NCBI GenBank assembly: GCA_902614125.1
Contig: CACMJW010000003.1
Coordinates: 1 to 64,000 of the forward strand
Length of the DNA: 64,000 nucleotides
Direction: 5' to 3'
Source: an uncultured Pelagibacteraceae bacterium
Lineage (GTDB): Bacteria; Pseudomonadota; Alphaproteobacteria; Pelagibacterales; Pelagibacteraceae
The position numbers and the translations under genes were made by a program. Of the stretch, positions 39,792 to 48,708 are shown in pieces. How positions within the stretch are numbered: the first letter of the stretch is position 1; the number at the start of each line of letters is the position of its first letter. The notes beneath the pieces were generated by a model that did no database searches, was not told where the DNA came from, and saw only the letters and a program-made list of their open reading frames with translations.

Positions 39792-40272
39792 ATTATTAAT
39801 TACCTTTTTATTTTGTAGTAATTCTTTCTCAGATACAGAACAAATATCCTCGAAAAATGTTTTGGTAATAGATGGTGACACAATTATTTTAAATAAAAAA
39901 AAAATCAGATTTTCAGGAATTGATGCTCCAGAAAGTTTTTTTAGAGGGAAAAAACAAACGTGTAAGCTTGAAAATCAAAAAATTTTTTGTGGCGAAATTT
40001 CAAAAAAAAAACTAACTCAAAAAATCGATAATCAAATTGTAAAATGTTTTATTGAGAAAAATAATGATAGATATAATAGAATTCTAGCAGAATGTTTTGT
40101 TAATAATGAAAGTTTATCAGTTTATATGGTGAAAAATGGTTACGCATTTGATTATGCTAAATACTCAAAAAAAAAGTACCAAGAATATGAAAATTTTGCA
40201 AAAAAAAATAAACTTGGATTATGGAAAACTAAATTTGAATATCCATGGGTATGGAGAAAAAAAAACAGATAA
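39763..40272 (+). CDS. Thermonuclease-family (SNase-like) secreted protein
   Basis: A 169-residue protein with a signal peptide (hydrophobic residues 8-19, cleavage near 23) and a staphylococcal-nuclease-like OB domain. Visible are VIDGDTIILNKKKIRFSGIDAPES with catalytic-type Asp and Arg, NDRYNRILAECFV, and YAKYSKKKYQEYENFAKKNKLGLW. It probably cleaves nucleic acid in the periplasm or outside. The start lies 29 bases inside the zeta gene; the signal peptide encoded there supports it. Confidence 0.85.
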   Translation: MKRLKQTLIKLLITFLFCSNSFSDTEQISSKNVLVIDGDTIILNKKKIRFSGIDAPESFFRGKKQTCKLENQKIFCGEISKKKLTQKIDNQIVKCFIEKNNDRYNRILAECFVNNESLSVYMVKNGYAFDYAKYSKKKYQEYENFAKKNKLGLWKTKFEYPWVWRKKNR

Positions 40273-40287
40273 ATTATAAATGAATAA

Positions 40288-40887
40288 GTGATTCGATCAA
40301 AAAAATTAATAGTTTTAATTTCATTTTTATTTATATCTGCATGTTCATCTGTACCAAAGAATACAGCAAATAGTTGTTCAATTTTTTCTGAAAAATATTT
40401 TTGGTATAAACATGCAAAAAAAACAGAAAAGAAATGGGGTACCCCAGTTTATTTACAACTAGCCATCATTAAAATGGAGTCAGATTTTGATTGGTTGGCA
40501 AAGCCACAAAGACAAAAAATTTTTAAGGTTATACCTTATAAACGTCCTTCGAGTTCTTTTGGATACTCTCAAGCTGTCAAAGGAACATGGAAGCAATACA
40601 AAGACGAGACTGGAAATAAATTTGCATCAAGGGCAAGATTTAAAGATAGTGTTGATTTTATTGGGTGGTACACAAACAAAACAAAATCTATACTTAAAAT
40701 ACCGTTAGATGATAGTTTCAGACAATATCTTGCTTATCATGAGGGATGGAGTGGATTCAAAAATTACAAAAAAAATCAAAAGGTTATCCTATTAGCAAAG
40801 AAGGTAGAGAACAATTCAAATAGATACAAAAAACAACTTAATGAATGTAAAAATTCCTTATCAACTAAAAGGTATATTATTTTTTAG
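40288..40887 (+). CDS. Transglycosylase SLT-like lipoprotein
   Basis: A 199-residue lipoprotein beginning at a GTG. The signal segment ends in a lipobox-like FISACS, with lipidation at Cys19. The mature part has LQLAIIKMESDFDWLA with a candidate catalytic Glu and the SFGYSQAVKGTWKQYKDETG segment, matching small lytic-transglycosylase-like proteins of alphaproteobacteria. It may cut peptidoglycan strands. Its TAG overlaps the stop of the convergent RND gene by four bases. Confidence 0.8.
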   Translation: MIRSKKLIVLISFLFISACSSVPKNTANSCSIFSEKYFWYKHAKKTEKKWGTPVYLQLAIIKMESDFDWLAKPQRQKIFKVIPYKRPSSSFGYSQAVKGTWKQYKDETGNKFASRARFKDSVDFIGWYTNKTKSILKIPLDDSFRQYLAYHEGWSGFKNYKKNQKVILLAKKVENNSNRYKKQLNECKNSLSTKRYIIF

Positions 40888-43800
40888 TTTAATTGTTTTT
40901 TTAGCTCTAAATCTACGGCATCTATTCTTTTAGTATTTTTTGCAAGAGCCAAATACATTGTTGGAGTAATGTACAATGTAAAAAATGTTGAAATTATCAT
41001 TCCACCTAAAATTGTTGATCCGACAGCTAATCTTGATCCTTCACCTGCTCCAGGTCCAATATTTCCAATAACTAAAGGCAACATTGCAATCATAGTACTT
41101 AAAGATGTCATAATGATAGGTCTTATTCTAAGTTTACAAGCATCTTTAATTGCTGTTTCTATTTTTGCACCTGTTCTTCTTATTTGGTTAGCATAGTCAA
41201 CAATTAAAATACTGTTTTTTGTAGATATACCAATTAAAATTACTAGAGCGATTTGTGAAAAAATATTTATTGAACTATTTAAAAATAAAATAAATATCAA
41301 TCCTCCAAACACAGCAAGTGGAACTGTTAAAATTATGATGAATGGATGAATAAATGAATTGAATGTAGCAGCCATAACTAAATATGCAGTAATTAATGCT
41401 AAAGCAAAAATAATAAATATTTCATTGCTAGTTTCCTTCAATTCCTCTGACTTACCTTTCCAAGTGATTTGATTTTGTGGCGCTAAATTATTCATTGTAT
41501 TTTCTAAGTAATTCATTGCCTCAGCAAGGCTATAATTTTCGTCAATTGCTGCAGATATGGTAACAGCTCTTTGTCGATTATACCTTGGTAAAGTCTCTGC
41601 TGTACCTTTCTCCTCAAACTCAACTAAACTTGCTAAAGATACGAGTTTACCACTTGTTTCTGATCTAACATGTATTTTTGAAATTCCATCTTTATTTCTT
41701 CTGTCTGCGAGATATTGTTGTAAAATAATAGGATATTCTCTTCCCATTCTATTGAATGATGTAACTCTTTTTCCACCGTAAAAAGTCTCCAAAGTTCTCC
41801 CTATTGTCTCTGTAGAAACACCTAAATCTTTCGCTCTATTTTTATTTGTAATTAACTTAACTTCAGGTTTATTTTTTGTGTAATCACTCTCAATTCTCGA
41901 AAGATTTCTATTTTTTCTAAGGTTTTGAATTACTTCATTTTGAATTTTCTCTAGCTCCTCATAACTAGTACCATAAATAACCATTTGAACTGGTTTGTTG
42001 TAATTAGATACTCTTATAGATTGCGGAGAAATTGGAAAAGCAAAAGCTTGTGGAACTGTAACTATCTTTCCAATAGCTTCTCTTAAAATTGTCTGACTTC
42101 CTTTTTTCCTATTTTTCCATTCATCTAGTAATGCTATTATAATAAAACTGTTGTATGTGGTTGCTGATTTACCAAATCCTGGAACACGCATAATTAATCT
42201 TTCATAAGGGCTATCTTCAGCTTCAAGAAGTTTTAATAATCTACTTTCAATAATTTGTGCCTTATCTTGAGTGTATTCAAAAGAACTTCCCTCATCTGTT
42301 GAACCAATTATTAAATATGCACCTCGATCTTCAATAGGGATTAATTCCTTTTTGGTAAAATTGAAAAGGAAAATAGACCCTAAGACTACAAATATTATAA
42401 ATCCAGATATTATTTTTTTTTTATTTAACCAATATCCCAAGGTTTCGATGTAACCTTCAGAGAAAGATTTAAATAAATTATTAAACTTTTTAACAAATAA
42501 ACCTTTTTTTTCTTTTTTACTTAAAAATTTGCTACCTAACATCGGAGACAGAGTAAGAGCAACAAATGAGGAAACAACAATTGAAAAAGATAAAGCTATA
42601 GCAGTTTCTCGAAATAGTGTACCTGAGATACCCTTTATAAAAATTAGAGGCAAAAATACTGCCACTAAAATTAATGTTGTTGCAATAATTGCAAAGGTAA
42701 TTTGTTTTGATCCCTTATATGCAGCAACTAAAGACGTTTCTCCTTTTTCAATACGAGTATAAATTGCATCAGTCATTATAACAGAGTCATCTGTTATAAT
42801 TCCGATTGCTAGTATAAAACTTAGCAAAACGAAAATATTTATTGATAAATCAAAAATATATAAGCCCAAAAAAGATCCAATTAAACTTACTGGAAGTGCA
42901 ATTGCAGGCACAATGACAGCTTTTAAATTTCCTAAAAATAAATAAATGATTAATACAACTAATACAAAAGCAATTATTAAACTTTTATAAACTTCTTGAA
43001 TAGCAGTTCCAACATAAGTTGCTCTATTAAATGCAATTTCAAGATTTAAACCGTCTGGCAATAAGGGTTTTATTTCATTTATTTTTTTTTTAATTTCATT
43101 AGATAGTTCAACTGTAGAAGCTCCGCTTCTAGCATAAATACCAATTCCTACAGTTTTTAAATTTTTTGCATTTTTTCTTTGTGCTTTAAACAGAGTTTTT
43201 TCTGAGACAGGTCCAAATTCTATATTTGCAACATCAGATAATAATATTGCTTTATCTTTAACTTTTTTAATTGGTAGTGATTTTATCGTTTCTATATTTG
43301 TATAAGATTTATCAATGTTTAAAGTTAAGTCTCTATTATCTGCTTCTAAAGTACCAGCAGGAAGATCAACATTCTCATTTCTTAAAGCTCTTTCAACTTC
43401 TTGAATAGTTAAATCGTTTGCAGCTAGTTTAATTGGATCAATCCATACCCTAACACTTAATTCTCTTAGACCGCCGACTAAAATTCTACCGACATTTGGT
43501 ACGCTTGAAAAGGCATCCACAAGGTATCTCTCAGCGTAATCCCCAAGGTCTAAATCGTTCCATGTAGGAGATGAAAGACTTAGCCACATAGTTGTAGTAA
43601 ATCCAGCTGCTCTTTTTAAGATTTGAGGAGGACTAGACTCACTTGGTAAATTATCAACTACCCTTGATACTCTTTCTCTAATATCATTAGCGGCATTGTC
43701 TAGGTCTATATCGGTATTAAACTCAATATTAATTCTACTTCTGCCATTTAAAGAAGTGGAATCAATGTTCTTGATTCCTTCAGCACCCCCTATTACATCT

Positions 43801-44006
43801 TCAATTTTTTGTGTAATTTCCTCATCAATAATTTCAGTAGAGGCTGATTTATAATCTGTTTGAACTTGGACTACAGGTGGTTGAATTCCCTCAGGCAGTT
43901 CTCTTACTGGAAGTTCTGAGAAAACAAACATCCCAAAAATAACCAATACTAAGGACATCACCCATGCTACTACCGGTCTTTTAATGCTTATTTCTGTAAG
44001 ATTCAT
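40884..44006 (-). CDS. RND-family efflux pump permease (HAE1 type)
   Basis: A 1040-residue inner-membrane proton antiporter of the AcrB/MexF class. The start MNLTEISIKRPVVAWVMSLVLVIFG, the two large periplasmic loops and two sets of six helices are visible; ILAIGIITDDSVIMTDAIYTRIEKG carries the charged TM4 pair. The C-terminal half repeats the fold (SIFALALITAYLVMAATFNSF-like, ILIGISTKNSILIVDYANQ). The substrate is unknown. It follows its adaptor gene by 14 bases; no outer-membrane TolC gene or regulator is adjacent. Confidence 0.95.
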   Translation of the reverse strand: MNLTEISIKRPVVAWVMSLVLVIFGMFVFSELPVRELPEGIQPPVVQVQTDYKSASTEIIDEEITQKIEDVIGGAEGIKNIDSTSLNGRSRINIEFNTDIDLDNAANDIRERVSRVVDNLPSESSPPQILKRAAGFTTTMWLSLSSPTWNDLDLGDYAERYLVDAFSSVPNVGRILVGGLRELSVRVWIDPIKLAANDLTIQEVERALRNENVDLPAGTLEADNRDLTLNIDKSYTNIETIKSLPIKKVKDKAILLSDVANIEFGPVSEKTLFKAQRKNAKNLKTVGIGIYARSGASTVELSNEIKKKINEIKPLLPDGLNLEIAFNRATYVGTAIQEVYKSLIIAFVLVVLIIYLFLGNLKAVIVPAIALPVSLIGSFLGLYIFDLSINIFVLLSFILAIGIITDDSVIMTDAIYTRIEKGETSLVAAYKGSKQITFAIIATTLILVAVFLPLIFIKGISGTLFRETAIALSFSIVVSSFVALTLSPMLGSKFLSKKEKKGLFVKKFNNLFKSFSEGYIETLGYWLNKKKIISGFIIFVVLGSIFLFNFTKKELIPIEDRGAYLIIGSTDEGSSFEYTQDKAQIIESRLLKLLEAEDSPYERLIMRVPGFGKSATTYNSFIIIALLDEWKNRKKGSQTILREAIGKIVTVPQAFAFPISPQSIRVSNYNKPVQMVIYGTSYEELEKIQNEVIQNLRKNRNLSRIESDYTKNKPEVKLITNKNRAKDLGVSTETIGRTLETFYGGKRVTSFNRMGREYPIILQQYLADRRNKDGISKIHVRSETSGKLVSLASLVEFEEKGTAETLPRYNRQRAVTISAAIDENYSLAEAMNYLENTMNNLAPQNQITWKGKSEELKETSNEIFIIFALALITAYLVMAATFNSFIHPFIIILTVPLAVFGGLIFILFLNSSINIFSQIALVILIGISTKNSILIVDYANQIRRTGAKIETAIKDACKLRIRPIIMTSLSTMIAMLPLVIGNIGPGAGEGSRLAVGSTILGGMIISTFFTLYITPTMYLALAKNTKRIDAVDLELKKQLN

Positions 44007-44020
44007 TATAAATGTTTATC

Positions 44021-45019
44021 TTAACTTTTTTTCTCAGCTTCAGATTTTTTAAAAATATTCAACTTTTTAAGCCAATCAAATTTTCCTTTTTTCGCTTCAC
44101 TTTTAGTAGTTTTCTCTTTTTTCCCCCATGTCGATGCTTTCTGTTTTTTACCTTTTTCAATTGGCTTTATTTCTAAATTTGGTCTGACTTTTTTTAATCC
44201 CTCAGCTACAATTTTGTCTCCAGAATTTATGCCGTCTTTAATTTCAATAAATCCTTTATAACGATCACCTATATTAACTTTAGTTTTAATTGCTTTGTTT
44301 TCATTGTTTACTTTATAAATAAATACATTGTCTCCCTCTACAATTGTGCTTGTATCAGGCGCACCCAAATTATTTCTTACATTGTATCTAATTGAGACTT
44401 CAAGAAAAGATCCAGGTAAAATTTCACCTTTTTGATTATCTATTTTAATTCTAATAGGTAATGATCTTGTATCCTCTGTAATTCTACTTGATATGGAATC
44501 TACTACTCCATCAAAATATTTTTTTGCAGAGCCGGAGTATTCAATTTTGACTGGCAATCCAACTTCAATAAAAGGAAAATAGATCTCTGGGATTTGAACG
44601 TCACAATATATTTTTGATGAGTCATCTAAATTTATTAAAAGTGATGATTTTGAAACTTCAACGTCCTCGGAAAATTCTTTTTTACCAATAATCCCATCAA
44701 ATGGAGCAAAAATTTTCCTATTTTTTAATTCGACTATTACATCACCTTTTTTAACTTTTCGGTTAAATTCTATTGGTTTAATTATTTCAAATTTTTCTAT
44801 TTTATATGCTTGAGTTTGAATAGGTACTGCAGTACCGAAAGTACTTATATTATTCTCAAAAATCCTTTCTTTAGCGTATGTTACTATTACTCCAGGAGGT
44901 GGCATTTTACTAAATTTTTTTTTGAAATGATTTCCAATCATTGTTCTTGCAATGATTACTCCTGCAATAATAAAAAAAAATATAAATATAACTGTTGTAA
45001 TTTTAGATGTTCTTTTCAT
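44021..45019 (-). CDS. RND efflux periplasmic adaptor (membrane fusion protein)
   Basis: A 332-residue membrane fusion protein linking the RND pump to an outer-membrane channel. It has one N-terminal anchor helix (about 8-25), a short barrel-sandwich/lipoyl half (EVIVELKNRKIFAPFDGIIGKKEFSE-like region) and a beta-barrel domain (GLPVKIEYSG). The coiled-coil hairpin seems very short or absent. The C-terminus is lysine-rich (about residues 290-330). It lies between the sulfurtransferase gene and the pump permease on one strand. Confidence 0.9.
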   Translation of the reverse strand: MKRTSKITTVIFIFFFIIAGVIIARTMIGNHFKKKFSKMPPPGVIVTYAKERIFENNISTFGTAVPIQTQAYKIEKFEIIKPIEFNRKVKKGDVIVELKNRKIFAPFDGIIGKKEFSEDVEVSKSSLLINLDDSSKIYCDVQIPEIYFPFIEVGLPVKIEYSGSAKKYFDGVVDSISSRITEDTRSLPIRIKIDNQKGEILPGSFLEVSIRYNVRNNLGAPDTSTIVEGDNVFIYKVNNENKAIKTKVNIGDRYKGFIEIKDGINSGDKIVAEGLKKVRPNLEIKPIEKGKKQKASTWGKKEKTTKSEAKKGKFDWLKKLNIFKKSEAEKKS

Positions 45020-45026
45020 TTATTTT

Positions 45027-45842
45027 TTATTCTACTTTTCCGTACTCTGCCCATGAACCATCATAAATGGTAGGCACATATTTATTATCAACCAAAGAAT
45101 ATGCAAGTGCTAATATACAAGCTGAAACTCCTGAGCCACAAGAAAAAACTAACAATTTATTATTATCAGGATTTATTTGATTAAATATTTGTTTAATTTC
45201 ATCAATATTTTTAAATGTTTTGTCTGATCGTATAATATTGGTGAATGGCAAACAGTGTGAGTTAGGTATCGACCCACTTCTAACATTTTTTCTAGGATCA
45301 GATACTTTTCCAAAAAATCTTTCTTCACTTCTCGCATCTAAAACTAAAAATTCATTTGTCTTAATATTTAAATTAATCTCAGATTTATTTTTTACCATAT
45401 TTCTATTTTCAAAAGCTTCATATTTCGTTTCTTTAAAATTAACTTTTTCTTTTGTTGTAGGTTTTTTCTCTTTTTTCCACTTACCTAGTCCTCCATCGAG
45501 TACACTTACATATTTGGGGTTATGACCGTAATAAATAAAATTGTACCAACATCTGCATGCACTTAACACATCAGAGTTATCGTAGATTATTATTTTATCT
45601 TCGTTTTCTATACCAAGCTTTGAGATATTTTTTGCCCAAGTTTTAGCATCTGATAGCATATGAGGAAGATCAGTATTTTTTTCTGAAAACTCATCTAAAT
45701 CAAAAAAAATTGAATTCTCAATGTGTTCAATTTTATATTCTTCAAATCCGTCTCTATTTGTTGAGGGTAGATGCCATGAGGCATCTATTATTTTTACATG
45801 ACTTAAATTTCCTATTAACCAGTCTGTGGAAACTAAATACAT
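45027..45842 (-). CDS. sseA: 3-mercaptopyruvate sulfurtransferase-like (tandem rhodanese)
   Basis: A 271-residue two-domain rhodanese. The N-terminal inactive domain begins LVSTDWLIGNLSHVKIIDASWHLP, and the second domain has the active-site loop CGSGVSA near residue 236, the form seen in mercaptopyruvate sulfurtransferases rather than thiosulfate rhodaneses. It may move sulfane sulfur to cyanide, thioredoxin or other thiols. Its end of reading frame shares one base with msrA upstream. Confidence 0.9.
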   Translation of the reverse strand: MYLVSTDWLIGNLSHVKIIDASWHLPSTNRDGFEEYKIEHIENSIFFDLDEFSEKNTDLPHMLSDAKTWAKNISKLGIENEDKIIIYDNSDVLSACRCWYNFIYYGHNPKYVSVLDGGLGKWKKEKKPTTKEKVNFKETKYEAFENRNMVKNKSEINLNIKTNEFLVLDARSEERFFGKVSDPRKNVRSGSIPNSHCLPFTNIIRSDKTFKNIDEIKQIFNQINPDNNKLLVFSCGSGVSACILALAYSLVDNKYVPTIYDGSWAEYGKVE

Positions 45843-46288
45843 TAGAATTTTTTATCTAAATATTTCTGATGATATTCTTCTGCTGTACAGTAATTTTTTA
45901 AGAGTGATAGTTGTGTCACCACTTTTCCATTTAACTTTTTATTTTCAGCTTCAATCATTTTTTCAGCAGACATTTTTTGTTTTTCATTTAAATAAAAAAT
46001 TTCACTTCTATATTGTGTACCAAAATCATAACCTTGAGAGTTAAGTGTAGTAGGATCATGAAATTCAAAAAAATATTTTAATATATCCTCGTAAGTGATA
46101 GTTTTTTCATCGAATTCAAGTTTAACAACTTCAGCATGGTTAGTTGTTCCGGTACAAACATCCTTATAAGTTGTGTTTTCAGTATTACCTCCGCAATAAC
46201 CAACCTCTGTTCTAATTATTCCATCTATCTTACTAAATTTTTGTTCAGGACCCCAAAAACATCCAAGTGCTAAAATTGCTATTTCCAT
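45842..46288 (-). CDS. msrA: Peptide methionine-S-sulfoxide reductase MsrA
   Basis: Repairs S-methionine sulfoxide in proteins. The 148-residue protein has the active-site motif ALGCFWGPEQ (Cys10), VGYCGGNTENTTYKDVCTGTTNHAEVV in the conserved core, and a C-terminal KNYCTAEEYHQKYL segment whose Cys could be the resolving residue. It heads the msrA-sseA-adaptor-RND minus-strand run and is divergent from the DMT transporter across 34 bases. Confidence 0.95.
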   Translation of the reverse strand: MEIAILALGCFWGPEQKFSKIDGIIRTEVGYCGGNTENTTYKDVCTGTTNHAEVVKLEFDEKTITYEDILKYFFEFHDPTTLNSQGYDFGTQYRSEIFYLNEKQKMSAEKMIEAENKKLNGKVVTQLSLLKNYCTAEEYHQKYLDKKF

Positions 46289-46322
46289 TGATAATTAGTG
46301 TATTTAATTTAAAGATAATAAC

Positions 46323-47204
46323 ATGCTCTCTAAAAATCAATTGGGATTTTTGTACATGTTTCTATCTGTATGTGCATTTTCAGTAATGGATATAATTGTA
46401 AAATGGTCTCAACATTACCCTTTGGGTGAAGTTTTATTTTTTAGGGGATTTTTTGGCGTCATTTTTTATTTATTTATTATACCATCAGATAGACGAAAAA
46501 ATTTTTATTACACTAAGAGGGCAGGGTTACATTTTTTAAGATGTGCTTTTGGATTAATTGCTTTAGTTGCAATATTTATTGCTTTAAGAAATTTGCCATT
46601 AGCTACAGTAGTAAGTATTTCATTTGCTGCACCCATATTCACAACTATATTTTCAATTTTTTTATTGAGAGAAAAAGTTGGCATATTTAGATGGTTAGCA
46701 GTCATTATAGGTTTTGTCGGAATAATTATTATTACTGAGCCGGGCTTAAGTTCAGTGAACATATATTACATATACCCAATAATTTTTTGTTTGGGATTAT
46801 CTTATGTAGCAATTGCTATTAGACAGCTGTCAAAAACAGAGCCCGTTTGGTTAATTTCTCTTTATTTTTCAGTAGCAATCACTTTATTAAGTTTATTTAC
46901 AATACCTTATGGGTGGATTATGCCAAGTTTATATGACCTTGTATTCTTATCTTTTATAGGTCTTTTTGGAGGTGTTGCAAATTTATGGTTAAGTCAGTCC
47001 TATAAATATTCTGAGGTATCATTAGTTACTCCTCTTAAGTATTTAGCTTTAGTTTTTGCTATATTTTTTGGATATTTAATTTGGGGAGAGACACCAACAA
47101 TAAAAACTTTGATGGGGGCAGGTTTAGTAATAATTTCATCATTAATTATTTTTAGAAGAGAGATATATCTCAAAAAACAGTTAACAGTTGTAAGACATGA
47201 GTAA
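46323..47204 (+). CDS. EamA/DMT-superfamily transporter
   Basis: A 293-residue membrane protein with about ten helices in two EamA repeats. The first repeat includes FSVMDIIVKWSQHYPLGEVLFFRG and LPLATVVSISFAAPIFTTIFS; the second ends with SLVTPLKYLALVFAIFFGYLIWGETP. These are typical of drug/metabolite exporters of the RhaT-YdcZ type. The substrate is unknown. It overlaps the DNA glycosylase gene by 8 bases. Confidence 0.9.
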   Translation: MLSKNQLGFLYMFLSVCAFSVMDIIVKWSQHYPLGEVLFFRGFFGVIFYLFIIPSDRRKNFYYTKRAGLHFLRCAFGLIALVAIFIALRNLPLATVVSISFAAPIFTTIFSIFLLREKVGIFRWLAVIIGFVGIIIITEPGLSSVNIYYIYPIIFCLGLSYVAIAIRQLSKTEPVWLISLYFSVAITLLSLFTIPYGWIMPSLYDLVFLSFIGLFGGVANLWLSQSYKYSEVSLVTPLKYLALVFAIFFGYLIWGETPTIKTLMGAGLVIISSLIIFRREIYLKKQLTVVRHE

Positions 47205-47823
47205 ACCGCCATCATATTGGAATAAAGCGAGGAGATATTTATCATCAAAGGATAGAGTAATGAAAACTTTAATTGAAAAATATTCTGATGCTTCGCTTAC
47301 AACTAGAAAAAATATATTTCTTTCACTTTGTAAAAGTATTATTGGGCAGCAGATTAGTGTAGCGGCTGCTAATTCCGTATTTTTAAAGTTTAAAAGAAAA
47401 TGTAAAAATAAAATTTCTCCTAAAACAATTAAAAAATTAACCTTCACACAATTAAAAAGCTGTGGATTAAGCAGGCAAAAAGTAAAAGGAATTAAGTCAT
47501 TAGCTGAAAAAATGCTTAACAAAGAATTTAAACCTAATTTAATAAAAAATATGTCAGACGAGCAAGCCATTGAGTATTTATCAGAATTGAGACAGATAGG
47601 CAGATGGTCTGCTGAGATGATACTTTTATTTACCTATAACAGATCAAATATTTGGCCTGTTCAAGATATTGGTTTATTGAGAGCTATATCAAATAATTAT
47701 AAAAAAAAATATTTGCCACCAATTAATTTTGTAGAAAAATTAAAAATTAGATTTTCCCCCTATTGTTCAGTAGCAACATGGTATTTATGGAGATCTATAG
47801 ATGATGAACCTATTCAGTACTAA
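47197..47823 (+). CDS. DNA-3-methyladenine glycosylase II-like (HhH-GPD)
   Basis: A 208-residue base-excision glycosylase of the AlkA/MAG type, without the AlkA N-terminal domain. It contains SIIGQQISVAAANSVFLKF, the helix-hairpin-helix LSELRQIGRWSAEMILLFTYN and the catalytic Asp in WPVQDIGLLRA. It should remove alkylated purines from DNA. Its 3' end overlaps the convergent DUF1330 gene by 14 bases. Confidence 0.88.
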   Translation: MSKPPSYWNKARRYLSSKDRVMKTLIEKYSDASLTTRKNIFLSLCKSIIGQQISVAAANSVFLKFKRKCKNKISPKTIKKLTFTQLKSCGLSRQKVKGIKSLAEKMLNKEFKPNLIKNMSDEQAIEYLSELRQIGRWSAEMILLFTYNRSNIWPVQDIGLLRAISNNYKKKYLPPINFVEKLKIRFSPYCSVATWYLWRSIDDEPIQY

Positions 47824-48106
47824 ATCCTTCTACAACTTGCATGTGTCGAACAGTTGTATCTTGAGCTAAGGCCCAACCTTTTTGATATTCTTCTGATTCA
47901 TGACATTCAATTGCCTTTTGATAATTTGGAAATTCCCAAACAACTGTTCTTAAAAAATTATCTCCCTCAAAAGATTGACTCTTACCTCCTCTCACTAGAG
48001 GTACACCTCCATAACTTTTAATAATTGGTGTTGCTGCTTCAGCATATTTTTTTAAGTTTTCTTGGTTTTCAATTTTTGTATATAAACTTATCCAATATCC
48101 TTTCAT
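47810..48106 (-). CDS. DUF1330 domain protein
   Basis: A 98-residue ferredoxin-like-fold protein. The pattern KGYWISLYTKIENQENLKKYAEA, VRGGKSQSFEGD and VVWEFPNYQKAIECHESEEYQKG is typical of DUF1330 (dimeric alpha/beta barrel). The function is unknown. It stands alone on the minus strand and is divergent from the phosphoribosyltransferase gene. Confidence 0.88.
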   Translation of the reverse strand: MKGYWISLYTKIENQENLKKYAEAATPIIKSYGGVPLVRGGKSQSFEGDNFLRTVVWEFPNYQKAIECHESEEYQKGWALAQDTTVRHMQVVEGFSTE

Positions 48107-48136
48107 TATATTTCTCCTTTTTAAATTTTAAAATTT

Positions 48137-48685
48137 ATGATACCAGATTTTATGTCAGAAAAATTAATAATCAGTTTTGAAGAATACCTGGACACAGTAG
48201 AAAAACTTGCATTAGAAATAAATAATAATTTTAAACCAACTGTATTAGTTGGAATTATGAGAGGTGCTGCGCCTATAATTGATATTTTATCGAGGATTTT
48301 AAAGTTACCTACAGCTTATATAGTAATCCAAAGTTACTCTGGCGAAGGCATGGAAGATAAGCAAGGAGAATTAGTTTTTGCTAGAGATATAAGCTCTATA
48401 GCTAAAGATGAGGACTTTAAAAAGGTATTATTAGTTGATGACCTGTCTGACACGGGTCTTACACTAAATAAAAGCATAGAATGGTTGAAAAATTACCAAC
48501 CAATTAAAAATCAAATTCAAGAAATTAAAACTGCTTGTTTATGGAAGAAAAAATCATCTAAATTTACACCAGATTTTTGTCCAATTAAGCTCGATAACGA
48601 TCCGTGGATAGTCCAACCTACAGAGCATTATGAGGAAATGTCTATTGATGAAGTAATTGAAAAACAAGGTAGGGCTAGAGATTAA
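48137..48685 (+). CDS. Purine-type phosphoribosyltransferase
   Basis: A 182-residue type I phosphoribosyltransferase. The PRPP-binding motif is VLLVDDLSDTGLT, and GIMRGAAPIIDILSRIL lies earlier in the fold. It resembles the xanthine/hypoxanthine family with a C-terminal IKLDNDPWIVQPTEHYEEM segment. The convergent neighbour is a nucleobase permease, so a purine salvage role is likely; the base is not assigned. A perfect hairpin overlaps its stop codon. Confidence 0.85.
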   Translation: MIPDFMSEKLIISFEEYLDTVEKLALEINNNFKPTVLVGIMRGAAPIIDILSRILKLPTAYIVIQSYSGEGMEDKQGELVFARDISSIAKDEDFKKVLLVDDLSDTGLTLNKSIEWLKNYQPIKNQIQEIKTACLWKKKSSKFTPDFCPIKLDNDPWIVQPTEHYEEMSIDEVIEKQGRARD

Positions 48686-48694
48686 CTCTAGCCC
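48672..48694. terminator. Hairpin between convergent phosphoribosyltransferase and permease genes
   Basis: A perfect 9-bp stem, GGGCTAGAG (48672-48680) and CTCTAGCCC (48686-48694), has a 5-base loop and sits on the phosphoribosyltransferase stop codon. T-richness is modest on both sides (ATTTAG on the plus side; CTTGTTTTTC on the minus side), so it may be a bidirectional terminator or an mRNA-end stabiliser. Confidence 0.65.
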
Positions 48695-48708
48695 ATTTAG
48701 ATAATTAT

